From JAKOWB01 sp038363005 (GTDB taxonomy: Bacteria; Pseudomonadota; Alphaproteobacteria; Kiloniellales; JACOMY01), in the NCBI GenBank assembly GCA_038363005.1, contig JBBQBI010000003.1, positions 1 to 64,000 on the forward strand: a stretch of DNA of 64,000 nucleotides. The letters are read 5' to 3'. The position numbers were made by a program, and so were the translations under genes. The notes beneath the pieces were generated by a model that made no database searches, was not told the origin of the DNA, and worked only from the letters and a program-made list of their open reading frames with translations. The stretch's first letter is position 1. Every line of letters starts with the position of its first letter. Of the stretch, positions 54,535 to 62,495 are shown one piece after another.

Positions 54535-55773
54535 ATGTCTTTCCCAACCTCCGCCGGACCGACCGTCCGCAAGTCCCGGACCGTCTTTTTCAGCCTGCTC
54601 GCCGGCGCGCTGATCATGAGCGCGGCGATGGGCGTGCGGCAGACCTTCGGGCTCTTCGTCGGGCCCTTCTCCTTCGATCACGGCTTGCCGGTGACGCTGA
54701 TCGCCTTTGCCATCGCGCTGCATAACCTGGTCTGGGGCGTGGCGCAGCCCTTCGCCGGGGCGGCGGCCGATCGCTTCGGCGCGGCGCCGGTGGTGGCCTT
54801 CGGCGCCATCGTCTTCGCCAGCGGCCTGGCCAGCGCGGCGGTGGCGCCGAGCGGCGCGGTGCTGGTGATCAGCATGGGCGTCCTGGTCGGCGTCGGCATC
54901 AGCTGCACTAGCTTCGGCGTGGTGCTGACCGCCGTCGGCCGCGCCGCGCGTCCGGAGCAGCGCAGCCTGGCGATGGGGCTGGCGAGTGCCGGCGGCTCCT
55001 TCGGACAGGTGCTTCTGGTACCGCTGGCACAGTGGGTTTCCCAGCTGTCGGGCACCGCCATGGCGCTCTTCGTGCTAGCCGGCTGCCTGCTGGCGGTAGC
55101 GCCGCTGGGCATCCTGCTGGACCGCAAGGCGCCGGCCGGCCTGGCGTCGCCGCAGGCAGCGCCGCTGCCGCTGCGTGCCGCCCTGGCGCAGGCGTTGCGC
55201 CACCGCGGCTTTCGCCTGCTGTCGCTGGGCTTCTTCACCTGCGGCTTCCAGTTGGCCTTCATCGCCACGCACCTGCCGGGCTATCTGCTGCTTTGCCACA
55301 TGCCGATCGGGCTGGGCGCCACGGCGCTGGCCTTGATCGGTCTGTTCAACATGGCGGGCAGCTGGGCCTGCGGCTGGCTCGGCGGGCGCTTCCGCCAACA
55401 GCAGGTGCTGGGGTGGCTCTATCTGATCCGCGCCGCGGCCATCACGCTGTTTTTCCTGATCCCCAAGAGCGAGACCTCGGTGGTGCTCTTCGCCGCCACC
55501 ATGGGTCTGACCTGGCTGGGCACCGTGCCGCTGACCAGCGGGCTTGTGGCCAAGATCTTCGGCACGCGCCACCTGGGGACGCTGTTCGGCATCTGCTTCC
55601 TGAGCCACCAGATCGGCTCGTTCCTGGGGGCCTGGCTGGGTGGCTATGTGCTAGACGCCACCGGTTCCTACACGCTGGTGTGGTACGCCACCGCGCTGGC
55701 CGGTCTAATGGCCGCGGCGCTGCACTTCCCGATCAAGGACGCGCCCGCCGGCGCTGTGCCGGCGCACGCATAG
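54535..55773 (+). CDS. MFS transporter
   Basis: ATG 54535 gives 412 residues; GTG 54517 would add six. Twelve helices are evident, with the MFS loop 2-3 motif GAAADRFGAAPV and AMGVRQTFGLFVGPF in TM1. Proteins of this type include YbfB-like and organic-acid carriers; substrate unknown. It converges on the Rieske oxygenase gene with only 10 bases between stops, so a role in importing the substrate of that cluster is plausible. Confidence 0.88.
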   Translation: MSFPTSAGPTVRKSRTVFFSLLAGALIMSAAMGVRQTFGLFVGPFSFDHGLPVTLIAFAIALHNLVWGVAQPFAGAAADRFGAAPVVAFGAIVFASGLASAAVAPSGAVLVISMGVLVGVGISCTSFGVVLTAVGRAARPEQRSLAMGLASAGGSFGQVLLVPLAQWVSQLSGTAMALFVLAGCLLAVAPLGILLDRKAPAGLASPQAAPLPLRAALAQALRHRGFRLLSLGFFTCGFQLAFIATHLPGYLLLCHMPIGLGATALALIGLFNMAGSWACGWLGGRFRQQQVLGWLYLIRAAAITLFFLIPKSETSVVLFAATMGLTWLGTVPLTSGLVAKIFGTRHLGTLFGICFLSHQIGSFLGAWLGGYVLDATGSYTLVWYATALAGLMAAALHFPIKDAPAGAVPAHA

Positions 55774-55783
55774 CGACCGGCGG

Positions 55784-56971
55784 TCAGGCGCCCTGGGCGG
55801 CGGGCACGGCCAGGCTGTCGCGCACCCAGTCCTGGAAGGATTTGACCCAGTACTCGGGCGGCAGCAGCACGCCGGCCTCGTGGCGGAAGGAATGCATGCC
55901 TTGCTGCGCCAGCTCGCAGACGTAGCCGTCCTCCTGCACCACGCGGCGCGCAAAGCCGACGACCTTTTCCATCTCGAAGTCCGGCTGCTTCAACGTCTCC
56001 GGCAGGAACATCCACTCGGCCACCAGGCGCGTGCGCTCCGGCCCGACCGGACGGACCGAGATGGAACGCACATAGTCGGCATGGGCGACGAAGTAGGCGG
56101 TGGGCAGCGCTGTCACGAAGAACTGGCCCTGGCGTTTCTGCTCTTCGGTCAGGCCGGGGAAGGGCACGCCATGGATCTTGCCGTCCTCGGTCCAGGACTG
56201 CGCCTCGCGGCTGATGCCGCCAGCATACAGCGGGTCGCTGTCGTCGGCGTGCTGCTCCCACGCCGGGTCGTCATAGCGACCCATCAGCGCGCGGCTATAG
56301 ATCGGCACGGTTTCCGACAGCTTCGGGTGCACGCCGGGGCAGTGGTAGCACTCGCTGAAGTTCTCCCAGAAAACCTTCCAGTTGCAGCCCAGCTCCATCA
56401 CCTCGCGGTGACCGACGACGATCTCGTCCAGCGGCCAGTTGGCGATGCGGTCGCTGTCCGCCAGGAAGGCCTTTTCGAAGGGCTCGGCGTCCTTGCCGGC
56501 CAGGTTGACGAAGATGAAGCCGCGCCATTCGGCCAGTGCGACGTCGTACAGCGGGAAGTTCTTGCGGTCGAAATCCGGCGGCAGGGCCGTGTTGGGCGTG
56601 CGGACCAGCTCGCCCTTCAGATTGTAGAGCCAACGATGGTACTCGCAGGAAATCGCCAGCGCGCCCAGCTGCCCCTCGCTCTTGGTGCAGAGACGCGAGC
56701 CGCGATGCCGGCAGGTGTTATGAAAGGCGCGCAGCACGCCGTCGCCGCCGCGCACCATCAGCACTGACTGGCTGCCGATGTCGGCGGTGCGGAACTGCCC
56801 CGGCTCGGTCAGGCCGGCGGAGCGGCCGACATAGATCCAGTTGCGGTACCAGATGTGCCGCAGCTCGCGCTCGTAATGCGCCGGGTCGAGGTACCAGGCG
56901 CTCGGCAAGGTCGGCTCCAGCCGATTGAGGCCGGTATAGGTCTCCGCCTGGGGCCGGATGCGCTTGCTCAT
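55784..56971 (-). CDS. Rieske non-heme iron oxygenase, alpha subunit (A)
   Basis: A 395-residue oxygenase. The Rieske cluster ligands are Cys87-x-His89 (NTCRHRGSRL) and Cys109-x2-His112 (SCEYHRWLY); the mononuclear iron histidines are His210 and His215 in SECYHCPGVHP. The family includes glycine-betaine, choline, stachydrine and carnitine demethylases/hydroxylases, and this sequence resembles them more than aromatic-ring dioxygenases (inference). No ferredoxin reductase gene is in the window. Starts 8 bases after the aminotransferase. Confidence 0.93.
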   Translation of the reverse strand: MSKRIRPQAETYTGLNRLEPTLPSAWYLDPAHYERELRHIWYRNWIYVGRSAGLTEPGQFRTADIGSQSVLMVRGGDGVLRAFHNTCRHRGSRLCTKSEGQLGALAISCEYHRWLYNLKGELVRTPNTALPPDFDRKNFPLYDVALAEWRGFIFVNLAGKDAEPFEKAFLADSDRIANWPLDEIVVGHREVMELGCNWKVFWENFSECYHCPGVHPKLSETVPIYSRALMGRYDDPAWEQHADDSDPLYAGGISREAQSWTEDGKIHGVPFPGLTEEQKRQGQFFVTALPTAYFVAHADYVRSISVRPVGPERTRLVAEWMFLPETLKQPDFEMEKVVGFARRVVQEDGYVCELAQQGMHSFRHEAGVLLPPEYWVKSFQDWVRDSLAVPAAQGA

Positions 56972-56979
56972 GCTTGCTC

Positions 56980-58167
56980 CTAGGGCGCTACTTCGGCGCC
57001 CAGCCAGTCCACCGCGGCCTGCAGGCCACCGCGGCCGTGCGGGATCTTCAGCGCCTGCAGCGCCATTTCCACCACGGCGAGGGTGCCCAGCACCATCGGC
57101 GCGTTGACATGCCCCATGTGCGCAAGGCGGATAGCCCGGCCGGACAGCTTGTTGATGCCGACGCCCAAGGTCACGCCACAGCGCTTCTGGCAGTAGTCGA
57201 GCAGCGGCTGTGGGCTCATGCCCTCGGGCAACCGCACGGTGGTGACCGAGTCGCTGCGCTCAGCCGGTGCCTCGACATTGAATTGCAGCACCTGGCCCTC
57301 GGCCCAGACAGCGACCGCGCGTCGCACTGCCTCGGCCAGCAGGGCATGGCGCCGCCAGACGGCCTCCAGTCCCTCGGCGAAGATCATGTCGAGCGACTGG
57401 CGCAGGCCGAACAACAGGTGCTCGGGCGGTGTGCCGGCGTACTTCATGTAGTGCTCGGGCCCGCTGCGGAAGGTCCAGTCCCAGTAGGAGCTGACCATGT
57501 CGGCGGTCTTGTGCGCTGCCATGGCGCGCTGGTTGGCGGCGACGAAGCTGAGGCCCGGCGACATCATCAGGCCCTTCTGCGAGCCGGTGACGGCGACGTC
57601 GACACCCCAGGCGTCCATATGGAAGGGCATGGTGCCGAGCGAGGCGATGGTGTCGACCATGAAGAGCGCCGGGTGGTCGGCGGCGACCATCGCCTGCCGC
57701 AGCCGGGCGATGTCGTTCCACACGCCGGAGGCCGTATCGACCTGCACCACCAGCACGGCCTTGATGGTCCGTTCGGTGTCGGCCTTGAGTCGCGCCTCCA
57801 GCGCCGCCGGATCGACGGCGCGGCGGAAGTCGCCGGGCAGGATCTCGACCTCGGCGCCCAGCTTGCGGGCGTTCTCGCCCCAACCCAGCGCGAAGCCGCC
57901 GCTTTCCAGCACCAGCACCTTGTCGCCGCGCGACAGCACGTTGCTCAGCGCGGCTTCCCAGGATCCGTGGCCGTTGGCGGCATAGATGAAGCACTGGCCC
58001 TGGGTGTCGAACAGCCGGGCCAGGTCAGCCAGGCAGCGGTCGGTGAGCTGCACCAGCGGGCCGGAATAGATGTCCACCGCCGGCTGCATCATGGCCTGCA
58101 GCACGCTGTCGGGCACGGTGGTGGGACCGGGAATGGCGAGGAACTGGCGGCCGGCGGCGACGGTCAT
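56980..58167 (-). CDS. Class V aminotransferase, serine-glyoxylate/alanine-glyoxylate type
   Basis: ATG 58167 gives 395 residues (MTVAAGRQFLAIPGPTTVPD). The PLP lysine is Lys198 in TGSQKGLMMSPG, and the substrate-recognition NGHGSWEAALSN and LRQSLDMIFAEGL regions are typical. SGAT transfers the amino group of serine to glyoxylate and is a serine-cycle (C1 assimilation) enzyme; alanine-glyoxylate or aminoethylphosphonate-like activities are alternatives. Flanked on both sides by Rieske genes. Long upstream open frame overlaps Rieske B in another phase. Confidence 0.92.
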   Translation of the reverse strand: MTVAAGRQFLAIPGPTTVPDSVLQAMMQPAVDIYSGPLVQLTDRCLADLARLFDTQGQCFIYAANGHGSWEAALSNVLSRGDKVLVLESGGFALGWGENARKLGAEVEILPGDFRRAVDPAALEARLKADTERTIKAVLVVQVDTASGVWNDIARLRQAMVAADHPALFMVDTIASLGTMPFHMDAWGVDVAVTGSQKGLMMSPGLSFVAANQRAMAAHKTADMVSSYWDWTFRSGPEHYMKYAGTPPEHLLFGLRQSLDMIFAEGLEAVWRRHALLAEAVRRAVAVWAEGQVLQFNVEAPAERSDSVTTVRLPEGMSPQPLLDYCQKRCGVTLGVGINKLSGRAIRLAHMGHVNAPMVLGTLAVVEMALQALKIPHGRGGLQAAVDWLGAEVAP

Positions 58168-58294
58168 GGCGGTAGGGGTCCTGGTATTCGGTCGGAGGCC
58201 CATCTGCCTAGACCGCCGCGCCACGGCGGACAAGGGCGCGGAAGGCGCAACTGCCGTGACGCAGGCGGTGTCCCGGTACAATCTGGCTTTGGTG

Positions 58295-59458
58295 TCAGTG
58301 GGCTGCGTGACCGTCCAAGGCTTTGCCAAGGCGCTGGCGGATGCCCTCCTGCAGCTGCCGCACGCGCGCCTCACGGCGGTGTAACAGGCCTTCGCCGTAG
58401 CCCACCGAGGCCAGGCCGCGCTGCACGCCCTCGACCAGGCCGCGATCCTCGCGGCTGACCAGGCGGTTGATGCGCTGATTGCAGTAGCGCGCGGCGCGCA
58501 TCTCACGCCGGGCGTCAGGCAGGGCATAGCCGCGCGCGCGGAGCAGCGTGCGGTCCGGTGCCAGCGGCAGGATCTGGAAGAAATCCACCTGGTCGGGGTA
58601 GAGGTCAAAGGCGACGTTGGGGAACAAGCTGACGTAGCCCCAGGTGCGCTCGCACTCGGCCGGCAGCAGTGACAGGTAGTGTCGCTCGCTCCAGGACAGC
58701 CCCTCCAGGGTCTCCGGCAGGGGGCCGCCAGCGCGGCTGACGCCGTGCTCCAAGACGGCGAAGCCATAGCGCTCGCCGAACAGCCGCTGCAGGCCCGGGT
58801 GGCCGACCGGAATGTGGTAGCCCTCGATGTTGTTTTCCTGTGCCACCTTCCAGTTGCAGGCGACGGTGTCGTGGCTTTCGCGCCCGAAGGGTTGCAGCTC
58901 GGCGAAGCGATAGCGGGCGAAATGCGCGGTAAGCGGATCGAGCTGCTGGGCGACGCTGGGGCCCACGGCACCGGCGAAGCAGACGAAGAGCAGCCCCTGC
59001 CATTGCTCCAACGCGACCGGGCGCAGGCCCATCGCCGCCTTGTCCAGCCCGACGAAATCGCGCTCGCCCGGCACGCCGGCCAGGCGCCCGTCGAGGGCGT
59101 AGGACAGGCCGTGGTACTTGCAGCGCACCCGCGCCGGCGAGCAGCCCTCGCCGTCTAGCAAGCGGAAGGCGCGGTGGCGGCAGGCGTTGTGAAAGGCGCG
59201 GATCGTGCCGTCCTCGCCACGCAGCAGGATGGCGCTCTGGTCCAGCAGGTCGAAGACCAGGAAGTCGCCGGGATTGGGAAGGTCGCAGGCATGCCCGGCG
59301 AGCTGCCAGGTCTTCAGGAAGATCTCACGTCGCTCGGCGGCGAAGACGGCGGGATCGCTGTAAGCCTGGGCGGGAAGTGTCGGCCAACGCTCGGCGTCTT
59401 CCCCCTCTCCCGCGGAGCGGGGGTGGGTCGGGGTGGGGGGCTCGACAATGGAGCTCAC
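58295..59458 (-). CDS. Rieske non-heme iron oxygenase, alpha subunit (B)
   Basis: A 387-residue oxygenase homologous to the one at 55784. Rieske ligands are Cys93-x-His95 (NACRHRAFRL) and Cys113-x2-His116 (RCKYHGLSY); iron histidines His215 and His220 lie in EGYHIPVGHP. The first 20 residues (SSIVEPPTPTHPRSAGEGED) are encoded by a GC-rich repeat and no other start is available between it and the conserved domain. Substrate is unknown. Lies 61 bases after the formate dehydrogenase gene on the same strand. Confidence 0.92.
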   Translation of the reverse strand: MSSIVEPPTPTHPRSAGEGEDAERWPTLPAQAYSDPAVFAAERREIFLKTWQLAGHACDLPNPGDFLVFDLLDQSAILLRGEDGTIRAFHNACRHRAFRLLDGEGCSPARVRCKYHGLSYALDGRLAGVPGERDFVGLDKAAMGLRPVALEQWQGLLFVCFAGAVGPSVAQQLDPLTAHFARYRFAELQPFGRESHDTVACNWKVAQENNIEGYHIPVGHPGLQRLFGERYGFAVLEHGVSRAGGPLPETLEGLSWSERHYLSLLPAECERTWGYVSLFPNVAFDLYPDQVDFFQILPLAPDRTLLRARGYALPDARREMRAARYCNQRINRLVSREDRGLVEGVQRGLASVGYGEGLLHRREARVRQLQEGIRQRLGKALDGHAAH

Positions 59459-59507
59459 CTGGCGACACCCTTTCCCTAACCCTCCCCCACGCTTCGCGCA
59501 GGGGAGG
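59396..59507. repeat. Pair of CCCTCCCC-type palindromes in the Rieske B-formate dehydrogenase junction
   Basis: TCTTCCCCCTCTCCCGCGGA with its CGGGGG partner lies at about 59397-59425, inside the 5' end of the Rieske B gene. CCTCCCC (59481-59487) and GGGGAGG (59501-59507) form a second hairpin in the intergenic gap. Both resemble REP-type palindromes. The second could act as terminator or attenuator after the formate dehydrogenase gene. Confidence 0.6.
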
Positions 59508-59519
59508 AGATCACAGCCA

Positions 59520-62288
59520 CTATTCCGCCGCGTGCGCCACGTCGGCCGCTTCGACCTTCGCCGCGCAGAACTTGAACTCCGGGATCTTGCCGAAGGGGTC
59601 GAGCTGCGGGTTGGTCAGGAAGTTGGCCGGCGCCTCGGCGAAGCAGAAGGGGATGAAGATCATGCCGTCGGGCACGTCGCGGTCCTGGCGCGCCATCAGC
59701 TCTACCGCGCCGCGCCGGGTGGAGACGCGGATCTTGTCGCCGGCCTGCAGGCCCAGGCGCTTCAGCTCGAAGCGGTTCAGGTGCGCCACGGCCTCGGGCT
59801 CCAGCGCGTCCAGCACCGTGGCGCGGCGGGTCATGGCGCCAGTGTGCCAGTGCTCCAGCATACGCCCGGTTGTCAGCACCATTGGATAGGCGGCATCGGG
59901 CAGCTCGTCCGGTGGCACCAGGTCGGTCGGCACCACGCGGGCGCGGCCCGACTTGGTGGGGAAGCCGGTGGCGAAGATGATCTCGTTGCCCGGCACGTCG
60001 GGACCGTCGACCGGATAGGTCACGCAGTCCTCGCGCAGCAACCGCTCCCAGGTGATGTTCTTCAAGGACGGCATGACCTGCGCCATCTCGGTGAAGACGT
60101 CGCCGGGCCCGGTGTAGGTCCAGTCCAGGCCCATGCGGTTGGCGATCTCCTGGATCAGCTCCCAGTCCTGCCGCGCCTCGCCCGGCGGCTTGATCGCCGG
60201 CCGGCCGATCTGCACCTGGCGGTTGGTGTTGGTGAAGGAGCCCAGCTTCTCGGCATGGGCCGAGGCCGGCAGCACCACGTCGGCGTGCCACGCCGTCTCG
60301 GTCAGGAAGATGTCCTGCACCACCAGGTGGTCCAGCATGGCCAGCGCCTGGCGGGCGTGGTGCTGGTCGGGATCCGACATGGCCGGGTTCTCGCCCTCGA
60401 CGAACATGCCCTTGATCTGGCCGGCGATGACCGCATTCATGATCTCGACCACGGTCAGGCCGCGCTTGGGGTCCAGCTTGCTGCCCCAGAACTTTTCCAT
60501 GCCGCTGCGGATCTCCTCGTTCTCCACCGAGCGGTAGTCGGGGAAGACCATGGGAATCAGCCCGGCGTCGGAGGCGCCCTGTACGTTGTTCTGCCCGCGC
60601 AGCGGATGTAGGCCGGTACCAGGGCGGCCGACCTGGCCGGTGATCATGCAGAGCGCGATGAGGCAGCGGGCGTTGTCGGTGCCGTGCACGTGCTGGCTGA
60701 TGCCCATGCCCCAGAAGACGATGGAGGTGCGCGCCGTGGCGAAGGCGCGGGCGACCTCGCGCAGCGTCTTGGCCTCGATGCCGCAAAGCGGCGCCATCTT
60801 CTCCGGGCTATAGTCCTTGACCCGCTCCTTGAGCTCCTCGAAGCCCTCGACATGCGCCTGCACGTACTGCCGGTCGACCAGGCCCTCGTCGATGATGGTG
60901 TGCAGCAGCGCGTTTAGCATCGGCACGTCGGCGCCGGGCTTGAACTGCAGAGTCCAGGTGGCATAGCGCGACAGGTTCTGCCGCCGCGGATCGGCGACGA
61001 TGAGCTTGGCGCCGCGCTTGGCGGCCTGCTTCAGGAAGGTGGCGGCCACCGGGTGGTTCTGCGCCGGGCGGGCGCCAATCACCAGGATGACCTCGGAATC
61101 CTTCGCCGCGGTGAAGGGCGCGGTGACCGCGCCGGAGCCAATGCCCTCCATCAGCGCGGCGACCGAGGAGGCATGGCAGAGCCGCGTGCAGTGGTCGACG
61201 TTGTTGGTGCCGAAGCCGGTGCGCACCAGCTTCTGGAACAGATAAGCCTCTTCGTTCGAGCCCTTGGCCGAGCCGAAGCCGGCTAGCGCGTTCGGCCCCA
61301 CGCTGTCGCGCACCTTCACCAGCCCGGCGGCGGCGCGGTCCAGCGCCTCCTCCCAGCTGGCCTCGCGGAACACCGACTGCCACTGGCCGTCGACGATCTG
61401 CATATGCGCGTCCTTGGCGGCGCCGTCGCGCCGCACCAGCGGCTTTGTCAGGCGGTGCGGATGCTGCACGTAGTCGAAGCCGAAGCGGCCTTTGACGCAG
61501 AGGCGGTTCTGGTTGGCCGGGCCGTCGCGGCCATCGACCTGCACGATCTGCTCGTCCTTCACATAGACCGTGGTCTGGCAGCCGACGCCGCAGAAGGGGC
61601 AGAGGCTGTCGACCGTCTTGTCGGCCCACACCACGCGCTCCTGCGCGTCGTTCAGCAGGTTGGCCTCCATCAGCGCGCCGGTCGGGCAGGCCTGCACGCA
61701 TTCGCCGCAGGCGACGCAGGTGGAACTGCCCATGGCGTCGTCGAAATCGAACACCACCTTGGCGCCGTGGCCGCGATAGGCCATGCCGATGACGTCGTTG
61801 ACCTGCACCTCGCGGCAGGCGCGCACGCAGAGGCCGCAGTTGATGCAGGCGTCCAGGTTGACCCGCATGGCGGCGTGGCTGGCGTCCACTGCCGGGCGCT
61901 CGCCGGCCGGAAAGCGGCTCTCGGTCACGCCAACCTTGTCGGACCAGGCCCAGAACTTGCTGTCGGGATCGTGGCTGGTGGCGCGCGCCGGCTGGTCGGC
62001 GGCCAGCAGCTCGAACACCAGGGCGCGGGATGTCTTGGCCCGCTCGGACGCGCTGCTGACCTTCATGCCCGCGGTCGGCTTGCGGATGCAGGAGGCCGCC
62101 AGCACACGCTCGCCCTCGATCTCCACCATGCAGGCGCGGCAGTTGCCGTCGGCGCGATAGCCCGGCTCCGGCGCGTAGCAGAGATGCGGGATCTCGGTGC
62201 CCAGCCGGGTGGCTGCCTGCCAGATGGTCTCGTCGGGCAGCGCCTCGACCTCGGTGCCGTTCAAGGTGAAGCGAATTGTGTCCGGCAT
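59520..62288 (-). CDS. fdhA: Formate dehydrogenase catalytic (alpha) subunit, Cys type, FdsA/FdhA-like
   Basis: ATG 62288 gives 922 residues. A NuoG-like [2Fe-2S] domain (Cys37, Cys50, Cys53, Cys67) is followed by two [4Fe-4S] clusters (Cys148/151/154/158; Cys191/194/197/201), a third at Cys230/233/237/264 and the molybdopterin domain. The Mo/W ligand is Cys371 (TRLCHASS), not selenocysteine. C-terminal MPT-binding region follows. This is the soluble NAD-linked type, which normally needs FdsB and FdsG partners that are not in the window. fdhD, mobA and tup genes at 47-51 kb would supply the metal and cofactor. Confidence 0.94.
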   Translation of the reverse strand: MPDTIRFTLNGTEVEALPDETIWQAATRLGTEIPHLCYAPEPGYRADGNCRACMVEIEGERVLAASCIRKPTAGMKVSSASERAKTSRALVFELLAADQPARATSHDPDSKFWAWSDKVGVTESRFPAGERPAVDASHAAMRVNLDACINCGLCVRACREVQVNDVIGMAYRGHGAKVVFDFDDAMGSSTCVACGECVQACPTGALMEANLLNDAQERVVWADKTVDSLCPFCGVGCQTTVYVKDEQIVQVDGRDGPANQNRLCVKGRFGFDYVQHPHRLTKPLVRRDGAAKDAHMQIVDGQWQSVFREASWEEALDRAAAGLVKVRDSVGPNALAGFGSAKGSNEEAYLFQKLVRTGFGTNNVDHCTRLCHASSVAALMEGIGSGAVTAPFTAAKDSEVILVIGARPAQNHPVAATFLKQAAKRGAKLIVADPRRQNLSRYATWTLQFKPGADVPMLNALLHTIIDEGLVDRQYVQAHVEGFEELKERVKDYSPEKMAPLCGIEAKTLREVARAFATARTSIVFWGMGISQHVHGTDNARCLIALCMITGQVGRPGTGLHPLRGQNNVQGASDAGLIPMVFPDYRSVENEEIRSGMEKFWGSKLDPKRGLTVVEIMNAVIAGQIKGMFVEGENPAMSDPDQHHARQALAMLDHLVVQDIFLTETAWHADVVLPASAHAEKLGSFTNTNRQVQIGRPAIKPPGEARQDWELIQEIANRMGLDWTYTGPGDVFTEMAQVMPSLKNITWERLLREDCVTYPVDGPDVPGNEIIFATGFPTKSGRARVVPTDLVPPDELPDAAYPMVLTTGRMLEHWHTGAMTRRATVLDALEPEAVAHLNRFELKRLGLQAGDKIRVSTRRGAVELMARQDRDVPDGMIFIPFCFAEAPANFLTNPQLDPFGKIPEFKFCAAKVEAADVAHAAE

Positions 62289-62495
62289 GGAAAACCCTTG
62301 CTGCGTCTGGGGAGAAGGCCACGAGAATCGCGGGGCGACGATAGCCCATTGGACCAGGACGGTCAGCCCCGGGCCGACTGCCGGTGGCGCGGGAGCGTCA
62401 TGCACGCCGTCGTCGCATAACATTAAAATCATTCCAGGCCTCGCAGCATACGTTAGTTATCAGGGCGCGAATGGCATTCTGCGGGGGGGCAGGAA

